Source of the DNA: Phaseolus vulgaris
Taxonomy: Eukaryota > Streptophyta > Magnoliopsida > Fabales > Fabaceae
Direction of reading: 5' to 3'
DNA length: 64,000 nt
Assembly (NCBI RefSeq): GCF_000499845.2
Contig: NC_023757.2
Location: 2,824,118 to 2,888,117 of the forward strand
The notes under the pieces were generated by a model. It did not search any database. It saw only the letters and a list, made by a program, of their open reading frames with translations, and had not been told where the DNA came from. This document shows positions 35,030-46,629 of this stretch, piece after piece. Numbering within the stretch: the stretch's first letter is position 1; the number at the start of each line of letters is the position of its first letter. The translations under genes and the position numbers were made by a program.

Positions 35030-37764
35030 ATGAAGAGTGCGATTTGTGGGAGAATTCTCTCTCCCAACCATGTTTTCAAACCAGGTTCATCTCTCTTTCT
35101 TCTCTCAGATTTCGATTTCCTTGGCACTTCGATCCTGTGGTTTCTTCAACTTTCTGATGTGTATGGTTTTCTTTCTTGCCAAATTTTTTTTTTTGAGTGT
35201 TTCGAGTTTCTGGGGCTCAAGGGAATTGGGGTTTGGTTATTACTTTGTGGGATTTTCATTTTCTTCTTTACCGTACAAAAAAAATCATTTTTCTGTTTGT
35301 TGAATCTGTTGACTAGTGTGAATGTTTTAGTAATTGGAAGTGTTTGTGAAGCTGGAATTCTTTGATAAAGGGATAAATCACACTCTTTAGGAATTGGGTT
35401 AGCATAGTGTGATTTATTTCATACCTCATGTTCTTCCCTTGCTAGAATTACGGTTGTGCTGACTATTTCTAGGAAATTTTGGTTGAACAGAGTAAACTTC
35501 TGTGCAAGATTGATTTTGACTTCCCCTGATGCACTGAAGCTGACCCGTGTGATTTTTTTAACAGTTGCACCTGCTAGAATGGAAAATATCATTGCTTTTG
35601 TTTATTCAGCCAGGTTATGAGTTATGAAGGCTTAGTGGTGACAATGTTATCCACTAGGACTAAAGATTTGTCACCTTGTGTTTTTGTCAATCGGAACTTT
35701 GAATTAGAACATATCATTAGAAGATAGTAAACATCATTACTTAAATTTGAGTGTTGGATATGTGAGTTCAAAAGAGAAAGTGACATTGATCAAATAGTGG
35801 ATTTGATAGGGATTGAATTCTTTGGAAATTATTTAACGTTATTAAACTAGCCCTGCTTATTCTACACTGGTGTTAGTATGTTAGGTTTCAGTTCTCTCCC
35901 TGCCATCTTATATGTATTGATCATTGTCTGTAGGGAAAAATAAGAACACCCGCACTAACAACTATTAGCAGTAGTCTCCATGAACTACTTTCAATTACTA
36001 ACAGCATTTTGTTTGTTAGTTTAAAAAAAATTGTTTATCATGCAATAATCATGTTTTCCTTACCTAATTCATTCATGTTGATCTTCACATCATTTTTAGG
36101 TGTGAAATATAAAATAGTTCCCTAAACATTGATCTTTTTATAAATTCAAATCTTATGATATGTTATTAGTGATAAATTGATTAATAGGAATTGTTAAATC
36201 TGCCTACAAGCTTGTTACCCGGTTGGCATCTGCTCAAGTCTTTTAAGATTTTGGTGTGATGATGAAGTCAGAACTTCAATTGTCCACCAGGCTGATTACC
36301 ATTATTGCCAATCAAATACTTTCAGCTCATAAGCAGTTAACTTATAAATTCTTAGATCCAAGCGAAATTATTCTTAGGTACATTTTGCAAAATTTGAGAG
36401 AATAGTTGGAATATTTAGAAGTTCATGGCGGGTACTCACATGCATAGTTTAAGACTTAACGGGTGTATACCTGCACTTTTTTTCAGAGTCTTTCTTTTCA
36501 TTTCTTTTGCTAAATTCAATGCTTATGTTTAATGTGACTCCCTCCCTGTGTATGGAAGATCATGTACTTTTTCTTATTTAAGCATATTTTGGTGATGCCT
36601 TTAGAAATCTATGCCTAATAAATAATTAAGTCTGGAGAGCTTTTAATTTTCTTTCTGACTCATACTAAATCTCATTTGTTTCGCTATCTACTTTTTGATT
36701 GAAAAATTTTAGCATCCATGAAACCGTGTTGTATCCTATGTATATGGTTGAGTGCTTCAACTGTACATATTGAAGATTTGCATTACAGGGGACACACCTT
36801 CATTTTGTAAAGGACCATACTCCAATCTTTGCGTACCCATGGCCGTAGTGGCAACAGGACCGGGTAAAGGAGGAGGGTTGCTGGAAAAGCCAGTTATTGA
36901 AAGAGTCACCCCTGGCCGTGAGTCTGAATTTGATTTGAAGTAAGCAGGAGTTTTGTCTACTTATCTTCAAATTAAGATTTTCTAATTAAACAAATTTTGT
37001 TTGGGAACTTTGTTTTCTGAATGTGATAAGAAGGGAAATTTCATTTCAATGAGTGAAAATACAAATAATTTAATATTTGAAGTTATTTTACCAATAAACA
37101 ATGGGAAAGTGGAGATCATTTTTTCAAAGGGATCCCTTTTGTTAGTAATAAGGGATTCATTTCTCAAAGGAGTTATGTTGTCATTTTCATTAAAAGCTAG
37201 CCTAAAATGGGTGAAAGATCTTGTGTAAGAACCATGGTAATAGATTTGAATCAAACTAATATTTCCTCATTTTCTTCAAAATAATGCCATTTTGAAATAT
37301 GAACAGATGTTTATGCCTTAACCTGCTCCCTAACAAAAAGGAAGTAAGCAACCCATTATAGTGGCTTAGATGCTGAGTTGTTCATTCATGCTTTTTGCTG
37401 AATTTTCTGTGATATCTTGTATGGACATGTAACTATTTATTTCTTTGCAAAATAAAATGTAAGAAAGAATATATTTGATTCTGGTTTTTCTAAGATGTGC
37501 AGGAAATCACGGAAAACAGCACCACCATATCGTGTAATATTGCACAACGACAACTATAATAAACGGGAATATGTTGTTCAAGTACTGATGAAGGTCATCC
37601 CTGGAATGACCCTTGATAATGCAGTTAATATCATGCAAGAAGCACACCACAATGGGTTGTCAGTGGTGATCATCTGTGCACAATCTGATGCTGAAGATCA
37701 TTGCATGCAGCTAAGAGGCAATGGGTTGCTCAGTTCGATTGAACCTGCAGATGGTGGCTGTTGA
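35030..37764 (+). CDS. CLPS1: Chloroplast ClpS adaptor (CLPS1-like)
   Basis: Exons: 35030-35084, 36789-36939, 37503-37764 (TGA), in frame, 155 aa. Residues 1 to about 60 are Ser/Gly/Pro-rich and basic without membrane segments, as expected of a plastid transit peptide. From about residue 72 the ClpS fold begins: APPYRVILHNDNYNKREYVV, then VIPGMTLDNAVNIMQEAHHN and GLSVVIICAQSDAEDHCMQL, including the HND.N motif near the degron-binding pocket. ClpS delivers substrates with particular N-termini to the Clp protease; the plant form acts in the chloroplast stroma with ClpC and ClpF. The start is the first ATG after an A-rich leader. Length matches Arabidopsis CLPS1 (about 159 aa from memory). Confidence 0.95.
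35085..36788 (+). other. Intron 1 of ClpS
   Basis: 1.7-kb intron after the first 18 codons. Frames running through the exon 1 donor (for example 35030-35365) are intron read-through, not longer genes. No repeat recognised. Confidence 0.8.
36940..37502 (+). other. Intron 2 of ClpS
   Basis: 563-bp intron. It contains a 75-codon open frame (37001-37228) on + and an overlapping one on -, neither matching a known family. The GGGATCCC palindrome near 37130 and the openness on both strands suggest a non-coding insert rather than a gene. Confidence 0.7.
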
Positions 37765-40700
37765 TGAACAGTTTCACTTTAAATTTCCCTGAGTTTTATG
37801 TTATTGAAAGGTGAGATGGAACTATTAGCAGGTGTACATAAGTTCCCATCTTGAAGGCTTAGAGAAACCAGAAAAGAAAAAAGACGTCTTGTGTAAAACT
37901 TGGCCTCATGATTAAGATGACCGAACCTATGATTAAGACATGTGATAGTTGTGATTTTGAATAAAGATTGGCACAACATATGAAAACTAATAGCTGATGA
38001 ATGATTGGTGTATATGTGAAAAAACATATAGATTTAGATACTAATGTTAGTTTTTTGTTTAACACAGCCTTGTCATGTTACTTGCTAATAATAGGATCTA
38101 AATATGTTATTTATAGGAATGAATCAAATAATTCAGAAACCTTGGTGATTTTTAAAATCATGGGTTTTAAGCAATACTGTAGCATATCCCTTGACGTAGG
38201 ACTATACTATTTTTTGCAACGTTAGTTGTTTGACTATGAGTGATAATCATGCTAGAATTTGTACTCATACTTTTAATGATTCAAACATAACCTCAAGGTC
38301 AAAGAAAATTAAATTGTTCTATTTTCTTACCAAAGAAACTGTCATTTCTTTTCTAGTGGATAGTGATATGAATAAGGTCTGTTGCTAGTTAATGCTTGTC
38401 AAACATGTTTGTTTAATTAAAAAACAAAATTAAGGTTGAATGGTTTATTTTGAAGAGTTAACCTCAAGCTTTTCTAGCTCAACATTAATGAATTGTTAAT
38501 AGTCTGTTTAAGAGTTAAAATTTAAAGGTTAAATTACTTGTTTAGTTCTTTTATTTATGGTTTAATTAGTACTGTTTTTTTCCTTTGATTATTTTTAACT
38601 CCAATTTAGTTCATTTATTTTTAAATGTTTCAGTTTCATCCCTTAATTCTCTGTAATTAAGCTGACATTATTATACTTTCAAAGCATTTAAAAATAGAGA
38701 TCAAATTGAACTTCATAAATAAATAAATGAAAACAAAAAGTTATTCTATAATATTTATATATTATAATCTTTTTAAAACATTATAAATTTAAACAATAAA
38801 AGAACTTATTATCATGCAATACTTTTGTGTTCATATTAGATGGATTGTGATTTGTTGAGACCTTTGTTACCTTCATAGATTCTTGAGTAATTTTTTCTTT
38901 CGTAAAATATAGCGTCACATTAATGTGTTTCGCTCTCTCTCATAATAAATTTGGTTCTTTGACAATTGTATAGCACTGTTGTTGTCATAATGAACAGTTA
39001 TTAGTCTAGCACCTTCCTTGGTTGAACCCTTGAGCTACAAGGCTTCTTTTATAGCTTTTGTCATGTCAATATAATGTATTTTAGTGGTTGACAAAGCTAC
39101 TACCTTCTCGAAACTGGCCTTCCAACTTATGACAATATCATAAGTATTAAATACATAATTAGTGAGAGATTTTCTAGTGTTTGAACACCCAACAAAGTCT
39201 GAGTTTACAAACCCTTTTATGGGAACATTTTCGGCAACTCGTCTAACTCCACCATAAATCAAGACTTTTCTAAGTGATTTCTTCAAGTATCGAAGGATCC
39301 ACTTAAGAGCTTGTAATGAGCTCTCCCAAGATTAAACATAAACCTGCTAACAAAAGCAAGCATAAGTTATGTCAGGGAGCAGGCAAACTATTGCACACAT
39401 TATTGAATCAACCAAATATGCATTTGGAATACCATTCGTATAATGTTGTTCCTTAATCGTCTTAGGAGACAATTTATCACTCAACTTGTAGTTGGAAACA
39501 AGAGGTGTGGGAACAAGTTTTAAGTTTTTCATGCTCAACTTGTCAAGGATTTTTCTAAGATAGATCTCCTATGACAAATATAGACTCTTCAACTCACATC
39601 GTTTAGAGATCCCAATCCCCAATATCTTCCTAGCAATGCAATCTTTTTCTTTTCGGTCATGGATTTGTCAAACTTGGAGTCACCTTCCAAAGCTTCAAGA
39701 AAGCCTTGTTGAACCAAAATCTTTAACCACCATAGATTGAAACCATTCAAGCTAGTGAATTTCTTAACCTTTCATTGATCCATCAAACCTCAAAATGTAA
39801 CACGAAAATGGATGAAAAACTACATTTCCAAAAAGAAGAATGTAAAACGGGGTAGAACATAGTATCGAGAGTCACACACAAAACAAGTTAATGTGGTTAG
39901 AATGAAAACTCGTCTACATCCTTAAACAAAAATTCACTATGAACAATATATGAGATTACAACACTAAGTTTCTTTCAAGTTTCATAGTGAACTCTCAACT
40001 CTCACGCTAAAAAAGTAACTGTCAATTTTAAGTTCATATGTACAAGGAAAAATTGTCTTACAACTTCCAACTAAAGACGTTTCTCATCAGAACTAACCAC
40101 GTGTACATTGATTCAGTTACAATAAACATGAGATGCCAACAGTTAGTGAGAAGTTTAAGAAAGAGACAAATGATCCAAGTTTTAATCTTTAGATCCTTCA
40201 TAGGTGAAAACTAGCTAATCAAAATTTTTTGATACTCATTAGACAATGACGAACTATTAAACGATTTGAGACCAATAGACAATGACAAATTAATAGACGA
40301 TTTAACATTTTTATACAATATATGAAACTTGAATTTAGATCTTATTTGAACCAAATCTTCAAAATTTGAATTTATGATATTTTTTGTTTGAATGCTGAAT
40401 TCGAATCCATTCCATCATATTTTATATGGATTCCATTACTCTAATCAATTTTTTATTAAATTATAACAATTAGAAAATTACTATAGTGTGAAAATTTATA
40501 TAGGTTTAGCTTCTTCTATTGGAACAAGATGAAGTTTATATTTTTCAATCTTTTATAAGGGAATTCAAATTTTAGTTTAAATTGGTCCCAATTCATGGAC
40601 TGATAAAGAATCTGTGGCTTGGGAGACAGTTACACCGACCGGGCACAATTTTGAAAGCAAAAGTACTACAACTAACTGCAAGTCAATGTATGACTATGTC

Positions 40701-41594
40701 GTACTTATTATGGTGGGCTCTGCAGACCGAATGAAGCCTTGGCTAACCCAACTTCTAACATCAAACATAAAATTAACATGTAAAATCTAATACTAATATT
40801 TGGTTTTCTTAACTAAATCACACACTGACCCCAATCACCTTTTACTTTTAAGAATTAGCAAATAAAGGCTAAAGTAATTAGTCATGATAGCAATTACATG
40901 ACCTCACACTCTACCCACTTTTTGTCCCACAAATTTTCAGCATCATCAAGTGCCCTAAGTTGGTCCCATTTTCTAATCATCATTCTTACATGCGCTGTCT
41001 TCTAATATCTATGAATTAGGTCAACCCTTAGAAGGACAATTTTTAAAATAGTTATTATTTATTAACAAAATTAGATATATATATACAATGTTTGATAAAC
41101 AGTATGAAAAAAAAATACTTTATAGAAAGTATTAATAAATATCACAAATTTGTTTAAAACATAGTTTATGTTAATGAGTAGGTGTAGGAAGTAAAAGATA
41201 GCATTTGACCACTAATGGCGCTTATCCCAATAATAACACCTACACCTAAGTATCGTAATCAAGCACCGATAAAGTTAGCTAGAACCCTGGTCACAACCAC
41301 CTTTCGGCTTTCCCAAGACCAAAAACCAGAAACAAGAAAAAGAAACACTAATTATGAAGGAATAAAATAAACAAAACATTGCCAAAAGCACAAAGCTTAT
41401 GCTACTATCTCCTTGTTAAACAATATGCAAAAATCCAATGCCAAAACCAAGCTTTCTCAGATCATTCAAATCTTCTCCTAATTTTCACTTCATTTTGTTA
41501 ATCCAATAATCTTTACGTGAATCCTTTTCATCCCAAAATAAAAACCCCTATTCACTCCCAAACCTTCACATCACACATTCTTTCTTTCGTTCCA
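37765..41594. other. Intergenic DNA between ClpS and the aspartic protease
   Basis: Begins with the ClpS 3' UTR. A minus-strand Copia fragment occupies about 38820-39760. 39780-40600 contains AT-rich DNA with ATTAGACAATGAC words repeated near 40240-40310 and may be further retrotransposon debris. 40600-41594 is probably the promoter and leader of the protease gene; no TATA box could be fixed with confidence. Confidence 0.65.
38820..39760 (-). pseudogene. Ty1/Copia reverse transcriptase-RNase H fragment
   Basis: Minus-strand translation from about 39650 gives KILGIGISKRCELKSLYLS, an in-frame TAG, then YLRKILDKLSMKNLKLVPTP, a DSIMCAIVCLLPDITYA segment at 39538-39347, and GFVNSDFVGCSNTRKSLTNY plus ISWKASFEKVVALSTTKI at 39286-39035. 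These match the end of the Copia reverse transcriptase and the RNase H domain in order. Stops and frame shifts show it is dead; no LTR could be assigned. Confidence 0.85.
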
Positions 41595-43046
41595 ATGGGA
41601 CCTCTCATTTACCTATTCCCACTTTTGCTTCTGCTGTGCTTATCTCCGTTAGCACTCTCTCGAACCGCACCGCACACTCCCAAAACGACACTCCTAGACG
41701 TCGTTTCCTCCCTTCAAAACGCCCACAATGCCGTCGTTTCACCCCATTACCACCCTCTTCAACGACAAGAAGAAACTTCTCTTCTGTCGTCGTTTTCTGT
41801 TCAACTGCATTCCCGTGCCTCCATTCAGAAACCCTCTCACAGTGACTATAAATCGTTAACCCTATCGCGACTCGCGCGCGACTCAGCCCGAGTCAGGGCC
41901 CTGCAAACTCGTTTAGATCTTGCTCTTAATCGCGTCTCGAACTCGGATCTCCACCCGGCCGAGTCACGCTCCGAGTTCGAAGCCAATGCGCTCCAGGGCC
42001 CAATCGTGTCGGGAACGAGTCAGGGAAGCGGCGAGTATTTCCTCCGAGTTGGAATTGGAAAGCCTCCCAGTCAAGCCTACGTGGTTCTCGACACTGGAAG
42101 TGACGTCAGTTGGATCCAATGCGAGCCATGCTCCGAATGCTACCAACAATCCGACCCGATTTTTGACCCGCTTTCGTCCTCCTCCTATGCGCCTATCCAC
42201 TGCGACGCTCCGCAGTGTAAATCCCTCGACCTCTCCGAGTGCCGCAACGGAACCTGTCTGTATGAAGTTTCCTACGGCGACGGATCTTACACCGTCGGCG
42301 AGTTCGCCACGGAGACCGTCACTCTCGGCGCGTCGGCAGTCTCCGGTGTCGCCATCGGCTGCGGCCACAACAACGAAGGACTATTCGTCGGCGCTGCTGG
42401 TCTGCTCGGTCTCGGCGGCGGAAAACTCTCGTTCCCCGCGCAGGTCAACGCGACGTCGTTTTCGTACTGCCTCGTGGACCGTGACTCCGACGCCGTGTCC
42501 ACTCTTGAGTTCGACTCGCCGATGCCGCGCAACGCCGTCACCGCACCGCTTATGCGGAACCCCGAGCTAGACACGTTCTATTACCTTGGCTTGAAAGGAA
42601 TCAGCGTCGGCGGCGAGACTCTCCAGGTACCTGAGTCGAGCTTCGCGGTCGACGCCACCGGAGGAGGCGGCATCATTGTCGATTCCGGCACCGCCGTGAC
42701 ACGGCTACGGAGCGAGGTGTACGACGCGCTCCGCGACGCATTTGTGAGGGGGACGAAGGGGTTGCCGAAGACGAACGGCGTGTCGTTGTTCGACACGTGC
42801 TACGACTTGTCGTCGAGGAACAGTGTGGACGTGCCGACAGTGTCGCTTCATTTTCCTGAGGGGAGGGAGTTACCGTTACCGGCGAAGAATTACCTGATAC
42901 CGGTTGACTCGGTGGGGACGTTTTGCTTCGCGTTTGCGCCAACGACGTCGTCGTTGTCTATCATTGGAAATGTGCAGCAACAAGGGACACGTGTCAGTTT
43001 CGATATCGGTAACTCGCTCGTTGGATTCTCTGCCAATAGCTGCTAA
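41595..43046 (+). CDS. A1-family aspartic protease, ASPG1/nepenthesin type
   Basis: One uninterrupted frame of 483 aa. Residues 1-22 form a signal peptide with a Leu-rich core, followed by a propeptide of about 110 residues (DYKSLTLSRLARDSARV at 84-100). The mature part begins near GEYFLRVGIG. The first catalytic motif is DTGSD (166-170) and the second DSGTA (363-367), both intact. Between them is the Cys-rich nepenthesin-type insert (QCEPCSECYQQSDP), and the C-terminus has NVQQQGTRVSFDIGNSLVGF. Such enzymes are secreted or vacuolar endopeptidases; ASPG1 of Arabidopsis acts in guard cells and drought avoidance. The nearest Arabidopsis relative is probably At1g25510 (recalled). The frame opens upstream at 41517 but without an ATG, so 41595 is the start. 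GC content is clearly higher than in neighbouring genes. Confidence 0.95.
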   Translation: MGPLIYLFPLLLLLCLSPLALSRTAPHTPKTTLLDVVSSLQNAHNAVVSPHYHPLQRQEETSLLSSFSVQLHSRASIQKPSHSDYKSLTLSRLARDSARVRALQTRLDLALNRVSNSDLHPAESRSEFEANALQGPIVSGTSQGSGEYFLRVGIGKPPSQAYVVLDTGSDVSWIQCEPCSECYQQSDPIFDPLSSSSYAPIHCDAPQCKSLDLSECRNGTCLYEVSYGDGSYTVGEFATETVTLGASAVSGVAIGCGHNNEGLFVGAAGLLGLGGGKLSFPAQVNATSFSYCLVDRDSDAVSTLEFDSPMPRNAVTAPLMRNPELDTFYYLGLKGISVGGETLQVPESSFAVDATGGGGIIVDSGTAVTRLRSEVYDALRDAFVRGTKGLPKTNGVSLFDTCYDLSSRNSVDVPTVSLHFPEGRELPLPAKNYLIPVDSVGTFCFAFAPTTSSLSIIGNVQQQGTRVSFDIGNSLVGFSANSC

Positions 43047-43985
43047 TGAAAAGGGTGGGTGAGTTAGCTTCGTAGGCGTATAGCAGGAGAATCTCGTGCT
43101 TATTTTTATTTTTATTTGTATTTAATTTAATTTAATTTAACTAATATTTGTCTTTTTTTTTAATTTGTTACGGTGGGTAAGGGTAATTGGGTAAAAAGCC
43201 TTTTTATTATTCAATTGTAACGTGTGGGCCCATTCGGATAAGGTACAGTGTAAGTTGGGCCAGCTGAATGGGCTAAAATGTAGAGTGAGTGAGTGAGGAA
43301 GTGGTGCTTATGAAATGGTAAGGGGTTGCCAAAAAGTTCAGAGTTAGACAAGGAACATTTCCTGATAATTACTTTTAAAACACGATTTACAAATTAAACC
43401 AAAATTATGGTTTCAAATGCATTTTTTTTATGCAAATGGTATTTTAAATTACGATATATCTATATTCAGAATTTTTTTTATAATTTTATATTGTTTTAAA
43501 TTGCAGCTGAAAGATAAAAAGAAGCCCATATGATGGTAATTGGAGTGCTATTATTAATGCGGGACTTTTTCTTCCTGCACCCCACAATTTTAAAATAATC
43601 ATTTTACCCTTCTTTAAAGTGTCTTCTGAAATATTTGTTTTAAAAAAATTTCATAACACGTTTTTTCGAATCCATAAAATACATTTTGGAACATGATTTT
43701 TGCAACACGACTTGGAATAGATTTTTGGAACAATCTTTTGATGAAATGTGTTTCAACAGCAGCGATAGTGTTGACGTTGGCAGCAGTGGGGTGAGTGATG
43801 GGGTGTAGTGAGACAAAAGCAGATGAAGGCAATTCGGTCATTTCACCAAATTGTGGGGTGCAGGTTGAAAAATGGTGACTGCAGGAAGCAAAAGCCTTAA
43901 TGATGAGATGTGAGATAGAGAGATATCCCACTTGAATCTTACAGTATCTTTTATCACCATTACACGAACACTTTTGATTTATCTA

Positions 43986-44408
43986 GTACAAAACTAACAC
44001 ATTGATATGACACGGACACAAAGATAGGTATAATCTCCACAATATAGGATAAAGAGACATAGATTTATATATTATATAATTATAAATTATATAAATTAAC
44101 AATAAAGATGTATTTGTATAAGTATGTTTCAGTTTTGTTTGTAGTAGAAAAATATTTTTCATGGTTGGTTTCAAAAGGGGTTGTTCTTTACTTATATAAT
44201 CATAATAAAAATTTATACAATAAATTTAAGTTTTTAAAAAATTAATATATTTTTCTTTTTTAAAATTATGTTACAATTGGGTTAGAATTGTTAAAAATCC
44301 AACAAATATTTTTTTGAATTTGACACTTCACTGATATGTGTTCTACAAGTATTGTTGTCCGATACGTATGTCCGACACAAACACACCATTTAAGAGGCGT
44401 GTCCGAAC
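43986..44408 (-). repeat. Dispersed about 400-bp family, copy C
   Basis: Minus-strand copy: its left end carries ATGACACGGACACAAAGATA and its right end ATCCAACAAATATTTTTTTG, TTTGACACTTCACTGATA and CGATACGTATGTCCGACAC. These are the complements of the shared words of copies A, B and D. Confidence 0.75.
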
Positions 44409-46577
44409 CTGATAGCTTTTGACAATTCTAGTTAAGATTAAATAAATAAAAAAAAATCCTCCCAACAACAAGTTGAAAGAAAAAAATAAATACAAAAGTT
44501 AATTAGTATAACTTATGATCTCCAAGTCATTTATTTAGTAAAATAACTCTAATAAGTATTTTTTTTAATCTTGTATATAGTTTATATCAATGTTTTAAAA
44601 TAATTTATAATTTTTCCAAATTGATTGCTCAATGTGATATCTTTTGTATTAAGCTGTGTGTTTTAATAAATAATAATTACAACTGTTTTAAACCATTAGA
44701 ATAGAAGATGATGTTTTGATGCATATTTTCAAACCATAAAAACATATTTTTAATAAATTAAAATCACTTTTACCTTATTTTAATGAATTAAAATATTTCT
44801 TTAATGGATTAAAATAGTGAAATTATTAGACTTAAAAACGTTTTAAGTGATTTTAATCAATTAATTCATGTTTTACTAGATTAAAATGTTCTTTCTTATC
44901 AACTTAGCAAATCCAATAATATTTTAATAAATTAAAATATGTTTTTCATACATTAAAACAAAACTTAATATTTAAAAGAATGTTAAAACACTTCCAAATA
45001 AATTAACTACATAACAAACGCAAGACCAAGAACTAAAAACCACTTACAACAACCATAAATTATAACTCAAACCCAAAATCTGAAATCAAATACATGATCA
45101 ACATCTTTAATACTTGCATCATCAACTTAATACATTATGATTCAAAACATCAAATTTTTAAACTTTCAAAATTTTATATTAACAAATACTAATTAAGTTG
45201 AATTGTAACCTAAAAACAAAAGAATGTAAATATGTTTATTTTATTCACTAGGAGTAAAAACGAGGTGGGAGAGGCCACAAAAGACTAATTTTATTTTATT
45301 TTTCATTTTATTACATATATATTAAAAACATATTTAATTATATAAATATTTTATTAATTGATTATTAATTAATTTTTTCAACAAAATAAATTAAAATATT
45401 ATTACCTTTACATGTTAAATTATTTATTTATTAATAATTTATAAAAAAATTATTTTTTACTTACATTATTAATAATTATATTTCATACTTATTTTATATA
45501 ATTATAGAGTGCTATGTTAAATTTAACAATTAGTAAAAAAAAATTAAAACATTGAATTTTGAAAAAGTATGAAATTTAAAGCTTTCACATTTGAAATTGG
45601 GTAGATTGATCCATTTTGTTATATTGATATCCATTATTACACCGACAAAGGTTTCAGATTTACTTTACAATAATGAGTACTCATACTATCACCATGCCAC
45701 TGCCAACCCATTAACTTCACAACACCTTCTACGCATGCCACTGCTACAATCATGGCGCGTGGCACCTTCCACAAAACTTTTCTCTCTCTTAACACTCTCA
45801 AATTTTCCAACCTCATCTTTCTCTATTAGCCGTTGAGAGTGTTTCAGTTTGGATTTACCCTCCATTTTCACAACATTCCCTGTTCAACTCTCTTCTCTCC
45901 TCACTGTTTTTAACTATTATTTTTTGTTCAGTGCCCCCATTTAAACCTTTGGCCTTTCACCGTTATCATGATTCATTAACCAAATTGATGCATCTCTTTC
46001 CCTCTCTACAACAAGCTGCCATGTTTATTCTTCTCTCACAATGGTGGACTCTCCCTCATTCTCTTCCAATTCTTCCACCACCAGCTATTAGGTACCTTTT
46101 TCACACTATACTCTCTATTTCTTCAATTTCAATCACCATTTTCAGTTTTTTTTCCATTGATCTTGCTGCCTCAATTACTCCTCACTGGAAAACCCAGAAA
46201 ACAAAACTGAAAATCACTTCTTTCTTTTCCTGATTACTACCTTTGAGGCAAAAACTAGTCCATAAGGGCATAAAGTTTTCCTTTTTAACCATGGTTTAAA
46301 AGATTTTCTTTCTGGGTCTATGAGATTGTGGGGAAAATATTTTCTTTTTTTCATAATTTTTATTGATTTTGCTTACCCCAGATGAACAAAATAAATAAAA
46401 ACGTGGGCTTTTACCTGTTTACTCTCTATGTGGCATAGTTTTTTTTTTTTTTTTTCACTTGTTCGTTTTCTGTGATTGCGATCCATATGTAGATACCACA
46501 ATAACCTTTGCTTGTTTATTTTTCTTTCTGTGATGAGTAGTGAGAGGTGAAGCATTTATAGTTTTTGTTTAGAGAAA

Positions 46578-46598
46578 ATGCATTGTGGGGCTACATAG
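46578..46598 (+). other. Short upstream open frame (6 codons)
   Basis: ATG CAT TGT GGG GCT ACA TAG lies 31 bp before the chosen start of the choline-transporter-like gene. If the transcript includes it, it could reduce translation of the main frame. If the AG at 46597-46598 is instead a splice acceptor, it is not in the mature leader. Confidence 0.3.
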
Positions 46599-46629
46599 AA
46601 GTGGCAACATAGTGATTTGGTGGCAAGAA

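Larger units (their letters stand above)
43047..46629. other. Intergenic DNA between the protease and the choline-transporter-like gene
   Basis: 43047-43350 is the likely protease 3' UTR. A minus-strand copy of the 400-bp family lies at 43986-44408. 44700-44990 carries repeated near-palindromic TTTTAAT.AATTAAAA words. 45250-45560 is very AT-rich. From about 45600 the DNA becomes C/T-rich and probably holds the promoter, leader and a possible leader intron of the next gene. Confidence 0.65.

Noticed and set aside
34780..35365. Frames of 88-125 codons around the first ClpS exon
   Set aside because: They run through leader or intron DNA; splicing at the 35084 donor gives the conserved ClpS protein.
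37001..37228. 75-codon frame in ClpS intron 2
   Set aside because: Lies between a good donor and acceptor, is also open on the opposite strand, and resembles no known protein.
41920..42942. Several long frames on both strands inside the aspartic protease
   Set aside because: Shadows produced by the GC-rich codon use of the real gene, whose own frame has all catalytic and structural motifs.
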